A DNA stretch of 52,791 nucleotides from NCBI RefSeq assembly GCF_002843305.1, contig NZ_PGSG01000004.1, positions 1 through 52,791 on the forward strand. Reading direction: 5' to 3'. The notes under the pieces were generated by a model, which saw only the letters and a program-made list of their open reading frames with translations, had not been told where the DNA came from and did not search any database. Positions 43,119 through 51,437 of this stretch are shown here, piece after piece. The stretch comes from Streptomyces barkulensis. Its GTDB lineage: Bacteria; Actinomycetota; Actinomycetes; Streptomycetales; Streptomycetaceae. A program made the position numbers and the translations under genes. Each line of letters begins with the position of its first letter. Positions within the stretch are counted from its first letter, which is position 1.

Positions 43119-43595
43119 GTGGCCACCCACTACGGCTACCTGATCACCCGAACCGACGACCCCAACCAGCCGCCCGAGCGACACGTGCTGCACCGCGGCA
43201 TCGTCGTCGAACTCTGCGACCGCGACACCAAGACCATCACGGCCGAACTCCTCACGCAGAACCGCGCCACCCACCCCTACACCGGCCCGCAGCGCTGCGA
43301 GATCTGGCACCAAACGGCCGACCAGCTGCTGCCGCAGTACGCGCCGATCAGCGCCGAGCAGCACGACGACCGACTCCAGGACGAGCCGCCATCCGCCAAA
43401 ACGTTCGACCCGCCCCGGCCCACCCATCCCACACAAGACGAGACAGGAAAACACCAAGATGATGCTGAAGAAGACCCTGTCGATGAAACCCGGCACCCAA
43501 CCGGAACCGCAGTACGAGACGGTCTACGACACCAAGCGCGGCGGCCACTACCCACCGAAGAACAACCAGCCGAAGCCGAAGAACGACTGACATGA
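43119..43595 (+). CDS. Hypothetical protein
   Basis: 158 aa from GTG 43119. The first about 85 residues (MATHYGYLITRTDDPNQPPERHVLHRGIVVELCDRDTKTI...RCEIWHQTADQLLPQY) look like a folded domain; the remainder is polar and disordered. Its last 130 bp overlap a different small frame (43459-43590), so the C-terminus could be wrong if there is a frameshift. Family unknown. Confidence 0.55.
   Translation: MATHYGYLITRTDDPNQPPERHVLHRGIVVELCDRDTKTITAELLTQNRATHPYTGPQRCEIWHQTADQLLPQYAPISAEQHDDRLQDEPPSAKTFDPPRPTHPTQDETGKHQDDAEEDPVDETRHPTGTAVRDGLRHQARRPLPTEEQPAEAEERLT
43459..43590 (+). CDS. Small basic protein, overlapping frame
   Basis: 43 aa (MMLKKTLSMKPGTQPEPQYETVYDTKRGGHYPPKNNQPKPKND, broken here into MMLKKTLSMK plus a Pro/Asn-rich tail), with AGGAAA upstream of ATG 43459. 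Composition is plausible for a small basic peptide. It overlaps the preceding gene in another frame; which of the two is translated cannot be decided from sequence alone. Confidence 0.35.
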   Translation: MMLKKTLSMKPGTQPEPQYETVYDTKRGGHYPPKNNQPKPKND

Positions 43596-43680
43596 CTACA
43601 ACCTTCCGCAGGAACCCGAGGTCTGACACACCATCCCCGGACCCCCTGTACAACCGCCCGCACAGCACCGTAGGAACACC

Positions 43681-44289
43681 ATGCAGCAGCAGCCCACGCC
43701 TCCGCCCCCGCCCCCGCCCAGATGGGGGCCGCCCGCCCCGCAACCGCCGAAGAAGGAGCCCCACCCGGCGAAGATCGCAGGGCTCGGCTGCCTCGGTGCC
43801 TTGGCCCTGCTTTTCCTCATCGGCACCGTCGGCTCGATCGTCGCCCCCGTCGAGAACGAGGACGACACCAGCACCTCCGCCCCGGCCGCCAGTTCGCCCC
43901 CGGTTCCAGAGAAGACCGAGCAGGAGAAGAAGGAGCCGGCAAAGAGCGAGGAGCCAGAGCCCGCCACGAAGAGTCCCGAGCCCAAGGCGACAACATGGCC
44001 GGACAACGGCGCACCCTTCCCGCCCGAACCCGCTGCGGAACACTGGGCCGCGTTCATCAACGGCCTGGAGACGATCGACCCCGACATCGTCCACGGCAAG
44101 GAGGAGAAGGCCGTCGACCGCGGCCGGAACCAGTGCACCTCCAATCGCGACAACCCCAACGACGAGGCCAAGCTGATCGAGCTGACCAACGCCCGGTTCA
44201 CCAGCCCCAACCACCCCGATGGATTCGGTGAAGCGAAGTCCACCCGCATCCTGCAACTGGTGCGCGACCACATCTGCCCTAGCGCCTGA
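43681..44289 (+). CDS. Single-pass membrane protein with Pro-rich N-terminus
   Basis: 202 aa from ATG 43681 (TAGGAA upstream). The N-terminal cytosolic part is QQQPTPPPPPPP-rich, then one membrane helix (AGLGCLGALALLFLIGTVGS), a long acidic linker, and an extracytoplasmic domain (about 115-202) with two Cys that could pair (NQCTSN and DHICPSA). The last domain resembles DUF732-type secreted domains. Not obviously linked to neighbours; the 157 bp after it probably contain the promoter of the lipoprotein gene. Confidence 0.65.
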   Translation: MQQQPTPPPPPPPRWGPPAPQPPKKEPHPAKIAGLGCLGALALLFLIGTVGSIVAPVENEDDTSTSAPAASSPPVPEKTEQEKKEPAKSEEPEPATKSPEPKATTWPDNGAPFPPEPAAEHWAAFINGLETIDPDIVHGKEEKAVDRGRNQCTSNRDNPNDEAKLIELTNARFTSPNHPDGFGEAKSTRILQLVRDHICPSA

Positions 44290-44446
44290 CGACCGACGGT
44301 GCGCCCCGCCCGAGCATCTCGCCGAATGAGGCGCAGACGCGAGCAGAACTAGTACCCTTCGTCACGAAAAGGTCACTCCGGCACCGGTCACATACCTCAC
44401 GGCTACCGTGGTCCCGCCATACAGGACACCCGTGGGGGACCACACC

Positions 44447-45082
44447 ATGCGCACCAACCGGAGCATCGCGGCGCTCCTGCTCACCGCTGCGTTACCGCTC
44501 GCAGCCTGCTCCAACGGCGACGACGCCGGCGAAGCCCGCACCGAGCCCGCCAAGACCAGCAGCCCCGCCCCGAGCACCAGCGTCGACTGCACTGACCAGA
44601 GCCTGGACCAGGCCGAGTGGATGGAGCACTGCGCCGACCAGCCCGGCACCGGCGGCGACGGGCAGCCAGCCTCCCTGGAGTTCGGCAAGACCTACTCCTG
44701 GCCCGACGGGCTGAAAGTCTCCATCACCGAAGCGCGCATCTTCACCGACTGGAGCGAGTACGAAGAGCCCGACCCGAGCATGTACGAGTTTCGGCTCAAG
44801 CTGAAGGTCACCAACGCCAGCAAGACACCGGTCAACCTTGACGAACTGTCCACTGTCGTCGAGGGCGCCACCAACGGCGGCGAGGCATATGGCACCGAGT
44901 ACGAGAACGACGCCGCGCCTCTGAGCGGGCGCCTCGCCCCTGGCATCACCACAGTGAAGACCGAGGACGGGGCGCTGGAGAAAAAGTACGGCAAGAACAT
45001 CGTCGTCACCGTGCAGCGCGTCACCGAAGACTTCGAGACCGACTACGAGTTCCCCGAGTTCACCGGCACCATCACCGAGTGA
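44447..45082 (+). CDS. DUF4352-like secreted lipoprotein
   Basis: 211 aa from ATG 44447 (GGGGGA upstream); an in-frame extension to 44408 would bury the signal. Signal peptide with lipobox LPLAAC gives a lipidated Cys, followed by a Ser/Pro/Thr-rich spacer. Residues about 75-205 (FGKTYSWPDGLKVSITEARIF, FRLKLKVTNASKTPVNL, APGITTVKTEDGALE) form an immunoglobulin-like DUF4352-type domain. Attached to the outer face of the membrane; ligand unknown. Confidence 0.75.
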   Translation: MRTNRSIAALLLTAALPLAACSNGDDAGEARTEPAKTSSPAPSTSVDCTDQSLDQAEWMEHCADQPGTGGDGQPASLEFGKTYSWPDGLKVSITEARIFTDWSEYEEPDPSMYEFRLKLKVTNASKTPVNLDELSTVVEGATNGGEAYGTEYENDAAPLSGRLAPGITTVKTEDGALEKKYGKNIVVTVQRVTEDFETDYEFPEFTGTITE

Positions 45083-45370
45083 CCACCGCCGCGAGGTTGT
45101 CCCTGCGAGCGGCGCTGCGCCTGCAGGAACAGCACGACTTGCTGCATCACCACCCCAGCGATCAACAACAGAACCACCACCCGCGTGACCAGCAGCACCG
45201 CCAAGCCCTCGGGGCACACCATGATCAGCACCGTGCACAGGACGAGAACCGCCGTAACCCGGCCGAACACCACCAGATACCGGCCCAGCGCCGAGCGCCG
45301 CTACCAGGCACACAGGCAGGGCCTGTCCGGCGGACCAGAAACAGAAGACCCCCACCCCGGCTGCCAGCAT
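45043..45370 (-). pseudogene. Possible small membrane protein, frameshifted
   Basis: On the minus strand MLAAGVGVFCFWSAGQALPVCLVA (a membrane helix, from 45370) and, in another frame, RYLVVFGRVTAVLVLCTVLI plus GLAVLLVTRVVVLLLIAGVV join into a plausible three-helix protein ending near 45043. A single frameshift near 45300 would separate them. It overlaps the end of the lipoprotein gene by 40 bp. Weak evidence; it may be chance. Confidence 0.3.
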
Positions 45371-45387
45371 GGCGCTTTAATGCCCGG

Positions 45388-46113
45388 ATGATGGACTGGA
45401 CACAGATGCACGACTGCTACGGGGACGTCGACCGTGTCCCCGAGCTTCTGGAGCGGGTAGAACTCGAGGACAACACCGAAGTGTGGGAGGAGCTGGGGTA
45501 CCGGCTGGTCCTCGAACACGACCTCGTCTTCCCCGCCGGCTTTGCCGCCCTGCCGCGCCTGGTGCGTCTCGCCCCCAGGAGCGCACAGGCACGCGAACTG
45601 GCCGGAACGATCCTGCGACGCGCGGCAGGACACCACGGCCGCGACGATCTGCTGGCCGACTGCGCCGACGCGATCACGGAGTTCCGCAAGCTGCTGGACC
45701 GGCACCTGCAAACGCGACCGGCCGACTACCTCGAGACCTTCCTCGATCTGCTCGCGGCCAAGAAGCAGTACCACTGGAGTGCCGTCCTGGGTGACTTCAC
45801 GGACGACTTCTACCACCTGGCATGCCCCCACTGCGCCGTGGAAGTGACGATCGCCATCGGGGACCACGGACGTTATTCGGCGATCCGGGACTGGCACCTG
45901 GGAGACGTAAACCGCCGCAGCCTGCGGCCAGCATCCCCCGAAGAACTCCCCGGCATCGGCCGGTGGATGCACGAGACTGCCGTCCGAGACGGGCACGCGG
46001 CACTCGCCGACGGAATCGCCCACCTCTTCGGCAAGGCCGAATGCCCCCACTGCGCCAGCATCTTCACCATCGCGGACGAGTACACATCCGCCAACCACCC
46101 CGTCCTGCGATAG
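45388..46113 (+). CDS. Hypothetical protein with two CPxC motifs
   Basis: 241 aa from ATG 45388 (or 45391); the upstream open frame from 45079 has unnatural composition and is left out. The body is helical and repeat-like (VPELLERVELEDNTEVWEELGYRL; LVRLAPRSAQARELAGTILRRAAG), resembling HEAT/TPR-type arrays. Two Cys pairs, LACPHCAVEV and ECPHCASIF, about 70 residues apart, could form a zinc ribbon or redox site. Family unknown; some Streptomyces contact-dependent immunity proteins look similar. Confidence 0.65.
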   Translation: MMDWTQMHDCYGDVDRVPELLERVELEDNTEVWEELGYRLVLEHDLVFPAGFAALPRLVRLAPRSAQARELAGTILRRAAGHHGRDDLLADCADAITEFRKLLDRHLQTRPADYLETFLDLLAAKKQYHWSAVLGDFTDDFYHLACPHCAVEVTIAIGDHGRYSAIRDWHLGDVNRRSLRPASPEELPGIGRWMHETAVRDGHAALADGIAHLFGKAECPHCASIFTIADEYTSANHPVLR

Positions 46114-46177
46114 ACCACGATGACTCGGCGGTAAGCGGGCAGGCCTCCGACTTCAACCCCCGAGGCTTCTCTGCTCA

Positions 46178-46228
46178 CACCTCCTTGGCGGAGGTGGAAG
46201 GCGACCTCCTACAAGGTCGGATCCTTCC
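46178..46228. terminator. Two adjacent hairpins between convergent genes
   Basis: CACCTCC-TTGGC-GGAGGTG (46178-46196) is followed directly by a longer stem: GGAAGG (46196-46201) + CGACCT (46202-46207), a 6-nt loop, AGGTCG (46214-46219), a 3-nt bulge and CCTTCC (46223-46228). They lie in the 274-bp gap between genes ending at 46113 and 46388, so a bidirectional terminator is likely. A structured-RNA or IS-end remnant is also possible. Nothing else is seen in the gap. Confidence 0.55.
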
Positions 46229-46387
46229 CGGCCGGGGACCAAGCACTCACACAGCCCCAGCAGCCTCCAAGCCACGGTGGCGCAGGCCTATCTCGGCTTC
46301 CGAGAGCGTCTCCGGCCCGGTGTTCCTGCACAACCCCGAGCGCTCTCCGTCCGGCCGTGCTGCGGCCGCGGGGATCGTCCGCGTCTC

Positions 46388-47464
46388 CTACCAGCCGGGG
46401 TAGCGGGTCAGCCAGAGAGGATCCTTGGCATCGGTGTACTCACTGCCGCCGGGGGACTCGGTCAGCTCGGCCACCAGGTCACGCGCCAGGACGTCCAGTA
46501 TCCAGGCGAGTTCCAGGCGGCTGACGGGACCGGTGGGCAGTGCGTCCGCGCCGTGCGCGGCTCCCAGGAGCGCGCCGGCCACACAGCCCACCCCCTCGCC
46601 GTGCGGGGCACCGGCCGCGAAGCGCAGCGCGGCCCCCACATCGGCCCGGCCGGAGAAGGACGCGGCGACGTACACACCGCCGAGCAGCACCGCCTCGGCG
46701 GTGGCATCCGGGGCGAGGAGGGCGAGCCGCGCGGGGTCGGCGGGCTGCCTCTCGGCACCCTTGCGCGCGTCGGCCAGCCGGGCGGCCAGACCACCGGGCA
46801 GGTCCCGTGCGGCCTGTACGGCCTCGGTCCCGGCCGTGAGAGCCTGCGGTACCGACGCACCGTGCAGGCAGTGGCCCACCAGCACCGCCGCAGCCGCCGT
46901 GGCGCTCTGCGCGGCGGCATCGCCATGGGTCAACGCGGCCAGTTCACGGGCCCACCGAACCCAGGCAGACCCTTCCCGGCCGGCGGGCAGCACGCCGGCG
47001 GCAAGGGCGCGGGTCAGCGCGTGGCAACCCCGGCTGGCCGTCACCGGCCTTTCCACCGTGCCCTGCTCAAGCCCGGTCAGCGCCGTCACGGTCGCCGGGG
47101 CCGAACCGCGCCGCTCGGCCAGCGCGGGCACATCGGCGAGCCAGCCGTCCGGCCATGCCTTGTCGGCTCCACCGCCGGCCCAGCGGCGGCGGAACCGCTC
47201 GGGCTCGATGCCCTGCCTGGCCGCCCACCGGCAGTACGCGTGCCACACCACCGACGGCGGATGGCAGATGCCCTTGTGGGAGCCGCGAACACAGGCGCGG
47301 ATGAGGCCCTCGACGGTGAAGCAGGCCAACTGGGTACCGACCCCGGCGCGCAGCGGACCCCGCGCGGGCGGCGCGCCCCCGGCGGCCCCGAGCGCATCCC
47401 CCGCGGCCAGACCGAGCAGCAGACCACGGACCCGGGACACCGCCGGCACACCTTGCACACTCAC
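46388..47464 (-). CDS. ADP-ribosylglycohydrolase-like protein lacking metal motifs
   Basis: 358 aa from GTG 47464. RVRGLLLGLAAGDALGA near the N-terminus, THGDAAAQSATAAAAVLVGHCL in the middle and GVGCVAGALLGAAHGADALP near the C-terminus match the ADP-ribosylglycohydrolase (DraG/ARH) fold, which removes ADP-ribose from proteins or nucleic acids. The usual TDDT metal motif is replaced by GVGTQLACFT, and the D-S-D-x-x-G motif near the C-terminus is also absent. It may bind ADP-ribose without canonical dinuclear-magnesium catalysis. Convergent with the CPxC gene. Confidence 0.8.
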   Translation of the reverse strand: MSVQGVPAVSRVRGLLLGLAAGDALGAAGGAPPARGPLRAGVGTQLACFTVEGLIRACVRGSHKGICHPPSVVWHAYCRWAARQGIEPERFRRRWAGGGADKAWPDGWLADVPALAERRGSAPATVTALTGLEQGTVERPVTASRGCHALTRALAAGVLPAGREGSAWVRWARELAALTHGDAAAQSATAAAAVLVGHCLHGASVPQALTAGTEAVQAARDLPGGLAARLADARKGAERQPADPARLALLAPDATAEAVLLGGVYVAASFSGRADVGAALRFAAGAPHGEGVGCVAGALLGAAHGADALPTGPVSRLELAWILDVLARDLVAELTESPGGSEYTDAKDPLWLTRYPGW

Positions 47465-47658
47465 GCGGAGACCCTACGGGAGGCGGCCGGACCGGACCAG
47501 GAGTGGAAGCGGACAGTGCTCGTCGAGGCCACCAAAACCAGCGCGGCCACTCGGCCACCGAACCGCTGCCGTCACTGTCCGCGCACCCGGCACTCGAAGG
47601 ACGGCCAGCAGCCGGACCGCGGACACTGGACTGCGCGGGCACGAAGTAACAGGTCATC

Positions 47659-47994
47659 TCATTTGGCGTTCGGAACGCTCAAAACGAGCAGGGCAAGCTG
47701 GTGCAGCCGTTGGTAGTACTGGCGGCCTGATGGGGCGCTGATCTGCGGAATGACTCGAGCCAGGTCCTCAAAGCGGGCCTGCAGGATGCGTCTGCGCTTC
47801 GGATCGAGGGCGCCGCCGTTGTTGAGCCACGTGCAGACGCAGCCTGCGGTATCCGCGTCGAGCATCACCATGTCGATGCCTTCGAACTCAACACCTCGCA
47901 GGTCGGCGGGGAAGTCGGCGTCGAGGTGCTCCCGCCACAGTCGGGCCGCGTCCCGCATCTGCTCGGACCTGGTCACCGAGCCATCATCCTGCAC
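47659..47994 (-). CDS. Hypothetical protein inside the IS5-bounded segment
   Basis: 111 aa from GTG 47994. SEQMRDAARLWREHLDADFPADLRGVEFEGIDMVMLDADTAGCV and KRRRILQARFEDLARVIPQI have ordinary globular composition; no membrane segment and no family recognised. Its last residues (NAK) and TGA lie within the terminal inverted repeat, just as the transposase end (LAK, TGA) does in the copy at 4448. The gene is therefore joined to the IS terminus and may be a captured passenger. Confidence 0.6.
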   Translation of the reverse strand: MQDDGSVTRSEQMRDAARLWREHLDADFPADLRGVEFEGIDMVMLDADTAGCVCTWLNNGGALDPKRRRILQARFEDLARVIPQISAPSGRQYYQRLHQLALLVLSVPNAK

Positions 47995-48016
47995 ACGGCC
48001 GTGTCCTCGGTGCAGG

Positions 48017-48825
48017 TCAGGTGTTCATGCGGCGGTAGCAGATGAGGGTGCAGGCGATGCTGGTGAAGGCGAGGAAGTGCTCGGCCTTGCGCTCGTAGCG
48101 GCGGTGAAGGCGCCGGCAGCCGGTGAGCCAGGCCATGGTGCGCTCGATGGTCCAGCGGTGCCGGCCCAGCCGCTGCGAGGTCTCGATGCCCTTGCGGGCG
48201 ATGCGGTGCCCGATGCCCCGCTGGGACAGCCATCGCCGCAGGTGAGCGTAGTCGTAGCCCTTGTCCGCGTGGAGCCTTCCGGGCCTGCGACGGCGCGGCC
48301 CGCGGCGGGAGCGGATCGGCGGTATGCCCTGCACCAGCGGGATCAGGGCCTGGCTGTCGTGGAGGTTGGCTCCGGAGATGCCCACGGACAGGGGCAGACC
48401 GGTCCGCTCGGTGATCAGATGGATCTTCGACCCGTACTTGCCCCGGTCGACTTCGATTCGGACCGGTCAGGTCCCCCTTTTCATCGCCCGCATGCTCACC
48501 GAGTCGATCGCGCACCGCGACCAGTCCAGTTCACCGCGGGAGCCGAGTTCATCCAGGACCAGGCGATGCAGCTTGGCCCACACCCGGGGGCCCGGGTCCA
48601 CTCGGTGAACCGGCGGTGGGCCGTCGCCCCGGACGGCCCGAACGATGCGGCGGGCAGCTGCTGCCACGTACACCCCGACGTCACCACGAACACGATCGCA
48701 GCCAACACCTCCCGGTCGCCGTACCGGCGCCGGCCACCACCCTGCGGCCGCGACGGCGCCTCCGGCACCACCCGCTGGAACAGCTCCCACAGCTCATCCG
48801 GCACCAGCCGCTCAACAATCCCCAC
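48017..48825 (-). pseudogene. IS5-family transposase, decayed second copy
   Basis: ATG 48825 begins GIVERLVPDELWELFQRVVP. Near 48600 (a C-run) the frame shifts, continuing as KLHRLVLDELGSRGELDWSRCAIDSVSMRAMKRG. The programmed slip site AAAAGGGGG (48473-48481) is conserved. The remainder (GISGANLHDSQALIPLVQG...HADKGYDYAHL...WTIERTMAWL) reads to YRRMNT at 48017, with a further disruption just after the slip site. Catalytic Asp, Asp and Glu are still recognisable. Very similar to the transposase at 4486 but inverted and broken. Confidence 0.8.
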
Positions 48826-48837
48826 GACCTGTCGCGC

Positions 48838-49305
48838 CTACGACTTGTTTGAGCAGTCGGCCTCGGTCCAGGTCGCCTGGAGGTCACGGCAGACAATGGT
48901 GAGCGTGCCGTCCCAGCAGGCGATCTCGTGACTGCAGCCGTCCCCGTGCGGCAGGATCTCGTCGAGAATCACAGTCCCGAGGTCCGTCCCTCGGCCCTCG
49001 TCGGCAGGATCGATGACGAATCTGGACACCCCTGCGTAGCGGATGACGAGGTCGTGGTCATGTTTCCAGCAGTTGTGCTGGAACTCGACCTCCATCTCCT
49101 CGCCGTCGGCGCCCCGGACGGCCCCAAGCTTCAGGTCCTTCACGCATCGCCTGCTCTGGAAGTCGTAGTGATCCGTGTCAGTGGCGAAGGCCCGGGCGCC
49201 CGGCGGCAGATCACCAGAGATCGAGGGCAGGCGCTCCAGGTACCGAGCCGGGTCCAGGATCCCTGACAGGTTGCCGACCTGCACATCGAGATTGACGTAC
49301 TCCAC
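48838..49305 (-). CDS. Hypothetical protein, possible immunity-type
   Basis: 155 aa from ATG 49305. MEYVNLDVQVGNLSGILDPARYLERLPSISGDLPPGARAFA, HYDFQSRRCVKDLKLGAV and VEFQHNCWKHDHDLVIRYAGVSRFVIDP look like a compact beta-rich protein with a few Cys. Size and style resemble orphan immunity proteins of polymorphic-toxin systems, but I cannot name a family. It lies inside the IS5-bounded segment, 13 bp from the transposase pseudogene. Confidence 0.6.
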   Translation of the reverse strand: MEYVNLDVQVGNLSGILDPARYLERLPSISGDLPPGARAFATDTDHYDFQSRRCVKDLKLGAVRGADGEEMEVEFQHNCWKHDHDLVIRYAGVSRFVIDPADEGRGTDLGTVILDEILPHGDGCSHEIACWDGTLTIVCRDLQATWTEADCSNKS

Positions 49306-49379
49306 TGGTCTTCGCCTCCGCTCGTGGCTTCCTACTGGCCGACGAATCGTCGCACGGAATCACCAAATGAGACGACGTC

Positions 49380-49763
49380 TAAATACGACCGTCGCCCACC
49401 ACACACATCAATGGCATGCCGCTTCGGACGGCGGCCAGACTTCAGGAACTCCCGGCGACGAAACCGCACACCTGGACCGAACGTCCATGCAGCACTGGCA
49501 TGCATCAGCGGCCGCGCGGCGTGGTAACGCGAAGTAGAGATAACTGTGCGACCACCTCTGGCACTTCTTCGCCGACCGCCTGTGGCGATCCCGCAGGCGG
49601 GACGCCAGGGGTAACGGTCGATGGCTCCGCCAGGAAGGCACTATCCGTAGCCGGGGCAAAAGTGCCAGAGGTGTATCACGTGCTGCGTCAGGCAACGTTC
49701 GCCCTGTCCTCCCGGATAGGTGGCGGCAGGCAGATGCGGATGCGGTCCGCATAGTCTCGTGGG
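49380..49763. other. Intergenic region with an IS end
   Basis: No gene is supported here. The stretch starts with the TAA flank of the IS5-type right end and contains, at 49685-49707, the left copy of a 23-bp inverted repeat whose partner is at 51089-51111. The rest shows short G+C-rich frames with unnatural composition only. Confidence 0.5.
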
Positions 49764-50146
49764 GTGCATTCTCATCTGAACTTCGAGAACCCTCCGGCTC
49801 TGCCTCACGAGGCGGTGGTTGAGACGAGGAGCGGGCTCTGCGTGACCGCTCGGCGGAGGGCGAGGCGGCGGATGTCCTGGTCGGGACCGCGTTGAACGAC
49901 GATGACGCGAAGTTCGTCGAGCACTGGTGCGTGCAGGTCGGGACGCGGGCTGTGTCAGGAAGTCCACTGCTCGGGCTGGCCGGCCTGTGCCTGGGACGCA
50001 CCGCTCGACGCTTCGGGCGACTCAGCGATGAGGCCCTCGCGCTGGCGAAGTCGTTGGCGGCGCGGGCCGAGGTCAACCCGACGGACGTGGATGGGCGGGC
50101 CCTCGACGGTTATGACGATGTCCAGAGCTTTCTGCACCTGTGGTGA
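49764..50146 (+). pseudogene. Hypothetical protein, frameshifted
   Basis: GTG 49764 begins HSHLNFENPPALPHEAVVETR. At about 49825-49840 the coding sense moves to the next frame and continues AEGEAADVLVGTALNDDDAKFVEHWCVQVG, GLAGLCLGRTARRFGRL and VNPTDVDGRALDGYDDV to a stop at 50144-50146. The joined protein is about 126 aa, a recurring Streptomyces protein of unknown function. A TTG at 49892 could still start the C-terminal 84 residues. Confidence 0.6.
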
Positions 50147-50165
50147 CTCCGCCTGCCGCGCCGAG

Positions 50166-51003
50166 TCAGGCAGCGTTGGTCCTGCTCACGAGGGCTTTGG
50201 GGCGCTTGTCCGTGGCGTTCTTGTTCCGCCAGATGATGTAGTGGCGGATCATGCTGCCCTGGGCCTTGTGGCTGGGGGGGCAGTGTCGTCGAGCGCGAAG
50301 TAGCGCAGGGCCGTGAACTGGGCCTCGATCCGGTTGAGCCAGGAACTGTTGGTCGGGGTGTAGGTGATCTCGACGTTGTTGGCGTTGACCCAGCCCCTCC
50401 ACGCGGTGGCGGCGCCTGGTGGTCAGGTAGGACGAGTAGTTGTCACAGATGATCGCGATGGTACGTCCGCCGGGTGCAGAGAGCGCAGGTAGCGGCAGAA
50501 CTCCAGGGACTTCGACCTGTTCTTCGTCTTCTCGATATAGCCGTAGAGCTGCCCCTTGCCCAGGTCGTAGGCGGCGAACAGGTGCCGGACTCCGTGCGGG
50601 CGGGTGTAGGTCGCACGGCGGCGCAGCCGTGGCTCGCGCTTGGGGTCCTTGTGTTTGCCGCCGTGTTCGGCCCACTGGCGGCCGGGATGGGGCTGGAGGT
50701 TGAACGGCCCGAACTCGCGACCGGCCTGGACTTGGCAATCTTCTTGATCTTGCGACGTTCGGACAGGGTGAAGGTCCTGGGCCGGCCGCCCTTGTGCTTC
50801 GGGTAGAGCGAGGCGAAGCCGTCGGCGTTGAAGTTGTGGATCACATCTCGGACCCGGTTCGGGTTGGTGAGTGTCACCCTCGGCGACTTTGGCCACGTCC
50901 ACGCCCTGCGCCGATAACCAGCACCATCTGGGCCCGTTCCAGGTCACCACCGACCCGGTCCCTCGGCGGACGATCCGCAGCAGTCGCTGCCCCTCGTTGC
51001 CAT
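50166..51003 (-). pseudogene. IS630-family transposase, decayed
   Basis: Pieces in three frames: LLRIVRRGTGSVVTW near 50950; VRDVIHNFNADGFASLYPKHKGGRPRTFTL (50790-50860); EFGPFNLQPHPGRQW then TYTRPHGVRHLFAAYDLGKGQLYG (50560-50720); IAIICDNYSSYLTTRR near 50450; and C-terminal SMIRHYIIWRNKNATDKR near 50200. The order fits IS630 (HTH then DDE), but a stretch before EFGPF, including the first catalytic Asp, appears deleted and several frameshifts separate the parts. Confidence 0.8.
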
Positions 51004-51111
51004 CGATCCCTGGACCCGCACACGCTCAGCCACCCGCACAGCATGACGCACACGCGCCGCCCGGATCAGCACCGGACGACACGTCACAACAGGGCGAACG
51101 TTGCCTGACGC

Positions 51112-51437
51112 GGCAACGCTACAAGCCCCCGGACCAGCAGCCGCCCACGCACCCAGCTCAGAGGCCAGTCTGATCGAGGACACCCGGGTCCCTATCGCAG
51201 TGCGGCCGAACTGCCCAAGCACCGCTCAACCGCACCCGAGTACCTCACCCGCCGCATCCGGCCCTGCCTGCAGCACATCCAACACCCCCGCATCGCTCTC
51301 ATCGCCAGCTGCCCCGCCAGGTCGGCCTGGCCCGCAGAAGTACGACGAGGCCGCGCGGGCGCCGCAGGCAAGGACCGGTGCGTACGAGGCCGGCCGCTAG
51401 GCGGGGGCCAAGCCGCACCGTCTGGGATGATCGCGCG
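51112..51437. other. Gene-poor region
   Basis: No gene supported. Open frames exist on both strands but their composition (Pro/Ala/Ser runs) is that of shadow frames in high-GC DNA. It probably contains the promoter of the gene at 51438. Confidence 0.4.

Larger units (their letters stand above)
47650..49379. mobile_element. 1.73-kb IS5-end-bounded segment carrying two other genes
   Basis: The left end (CAGGTCATCTCATTTGGCG, 47650-47668) is nearly identical to the end of the IS5 element at 4448. The right end, 49361-49379, is its inverted match (CACCAAATGAGACGACGTC). TAA lies immediately outside both ends (47647-47649 and 49380-49382), consistent with a 3-bp target duplication. Inside are two intact-looking unknown genes and a decayed IS5 transposase. 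Confidence 0.65.
49685..51111. mobile_element. IS630-type segment bounded by perfect 23-bp inverted repeats
   Basis: The 23 bases at 49685-49707 (GCGTCAGGCAACGTTCGCCC plus TGT) are exactly the reverse complement of 51089-51111. Similarity ends sharply on both sides. The segment holds a decayed IS630 transposase near the right repeat and, between its 3' end and the left repeat, an unrelated small gene. The spacing of the right repeat to the transposase start fits an IS end; on the left an extra about 450 bp has been included. Confidence 0.65.

Noticed and set aside
45079..45387. N-terminal extension of the CPxC protein back to 45079
   Set aside because: The extension is a Gln/His/Arg/Pro-rich shadow overlapping the lipoprotein stop and the possible minus-strand membrane gene; protein-like sequence starts at 45388.
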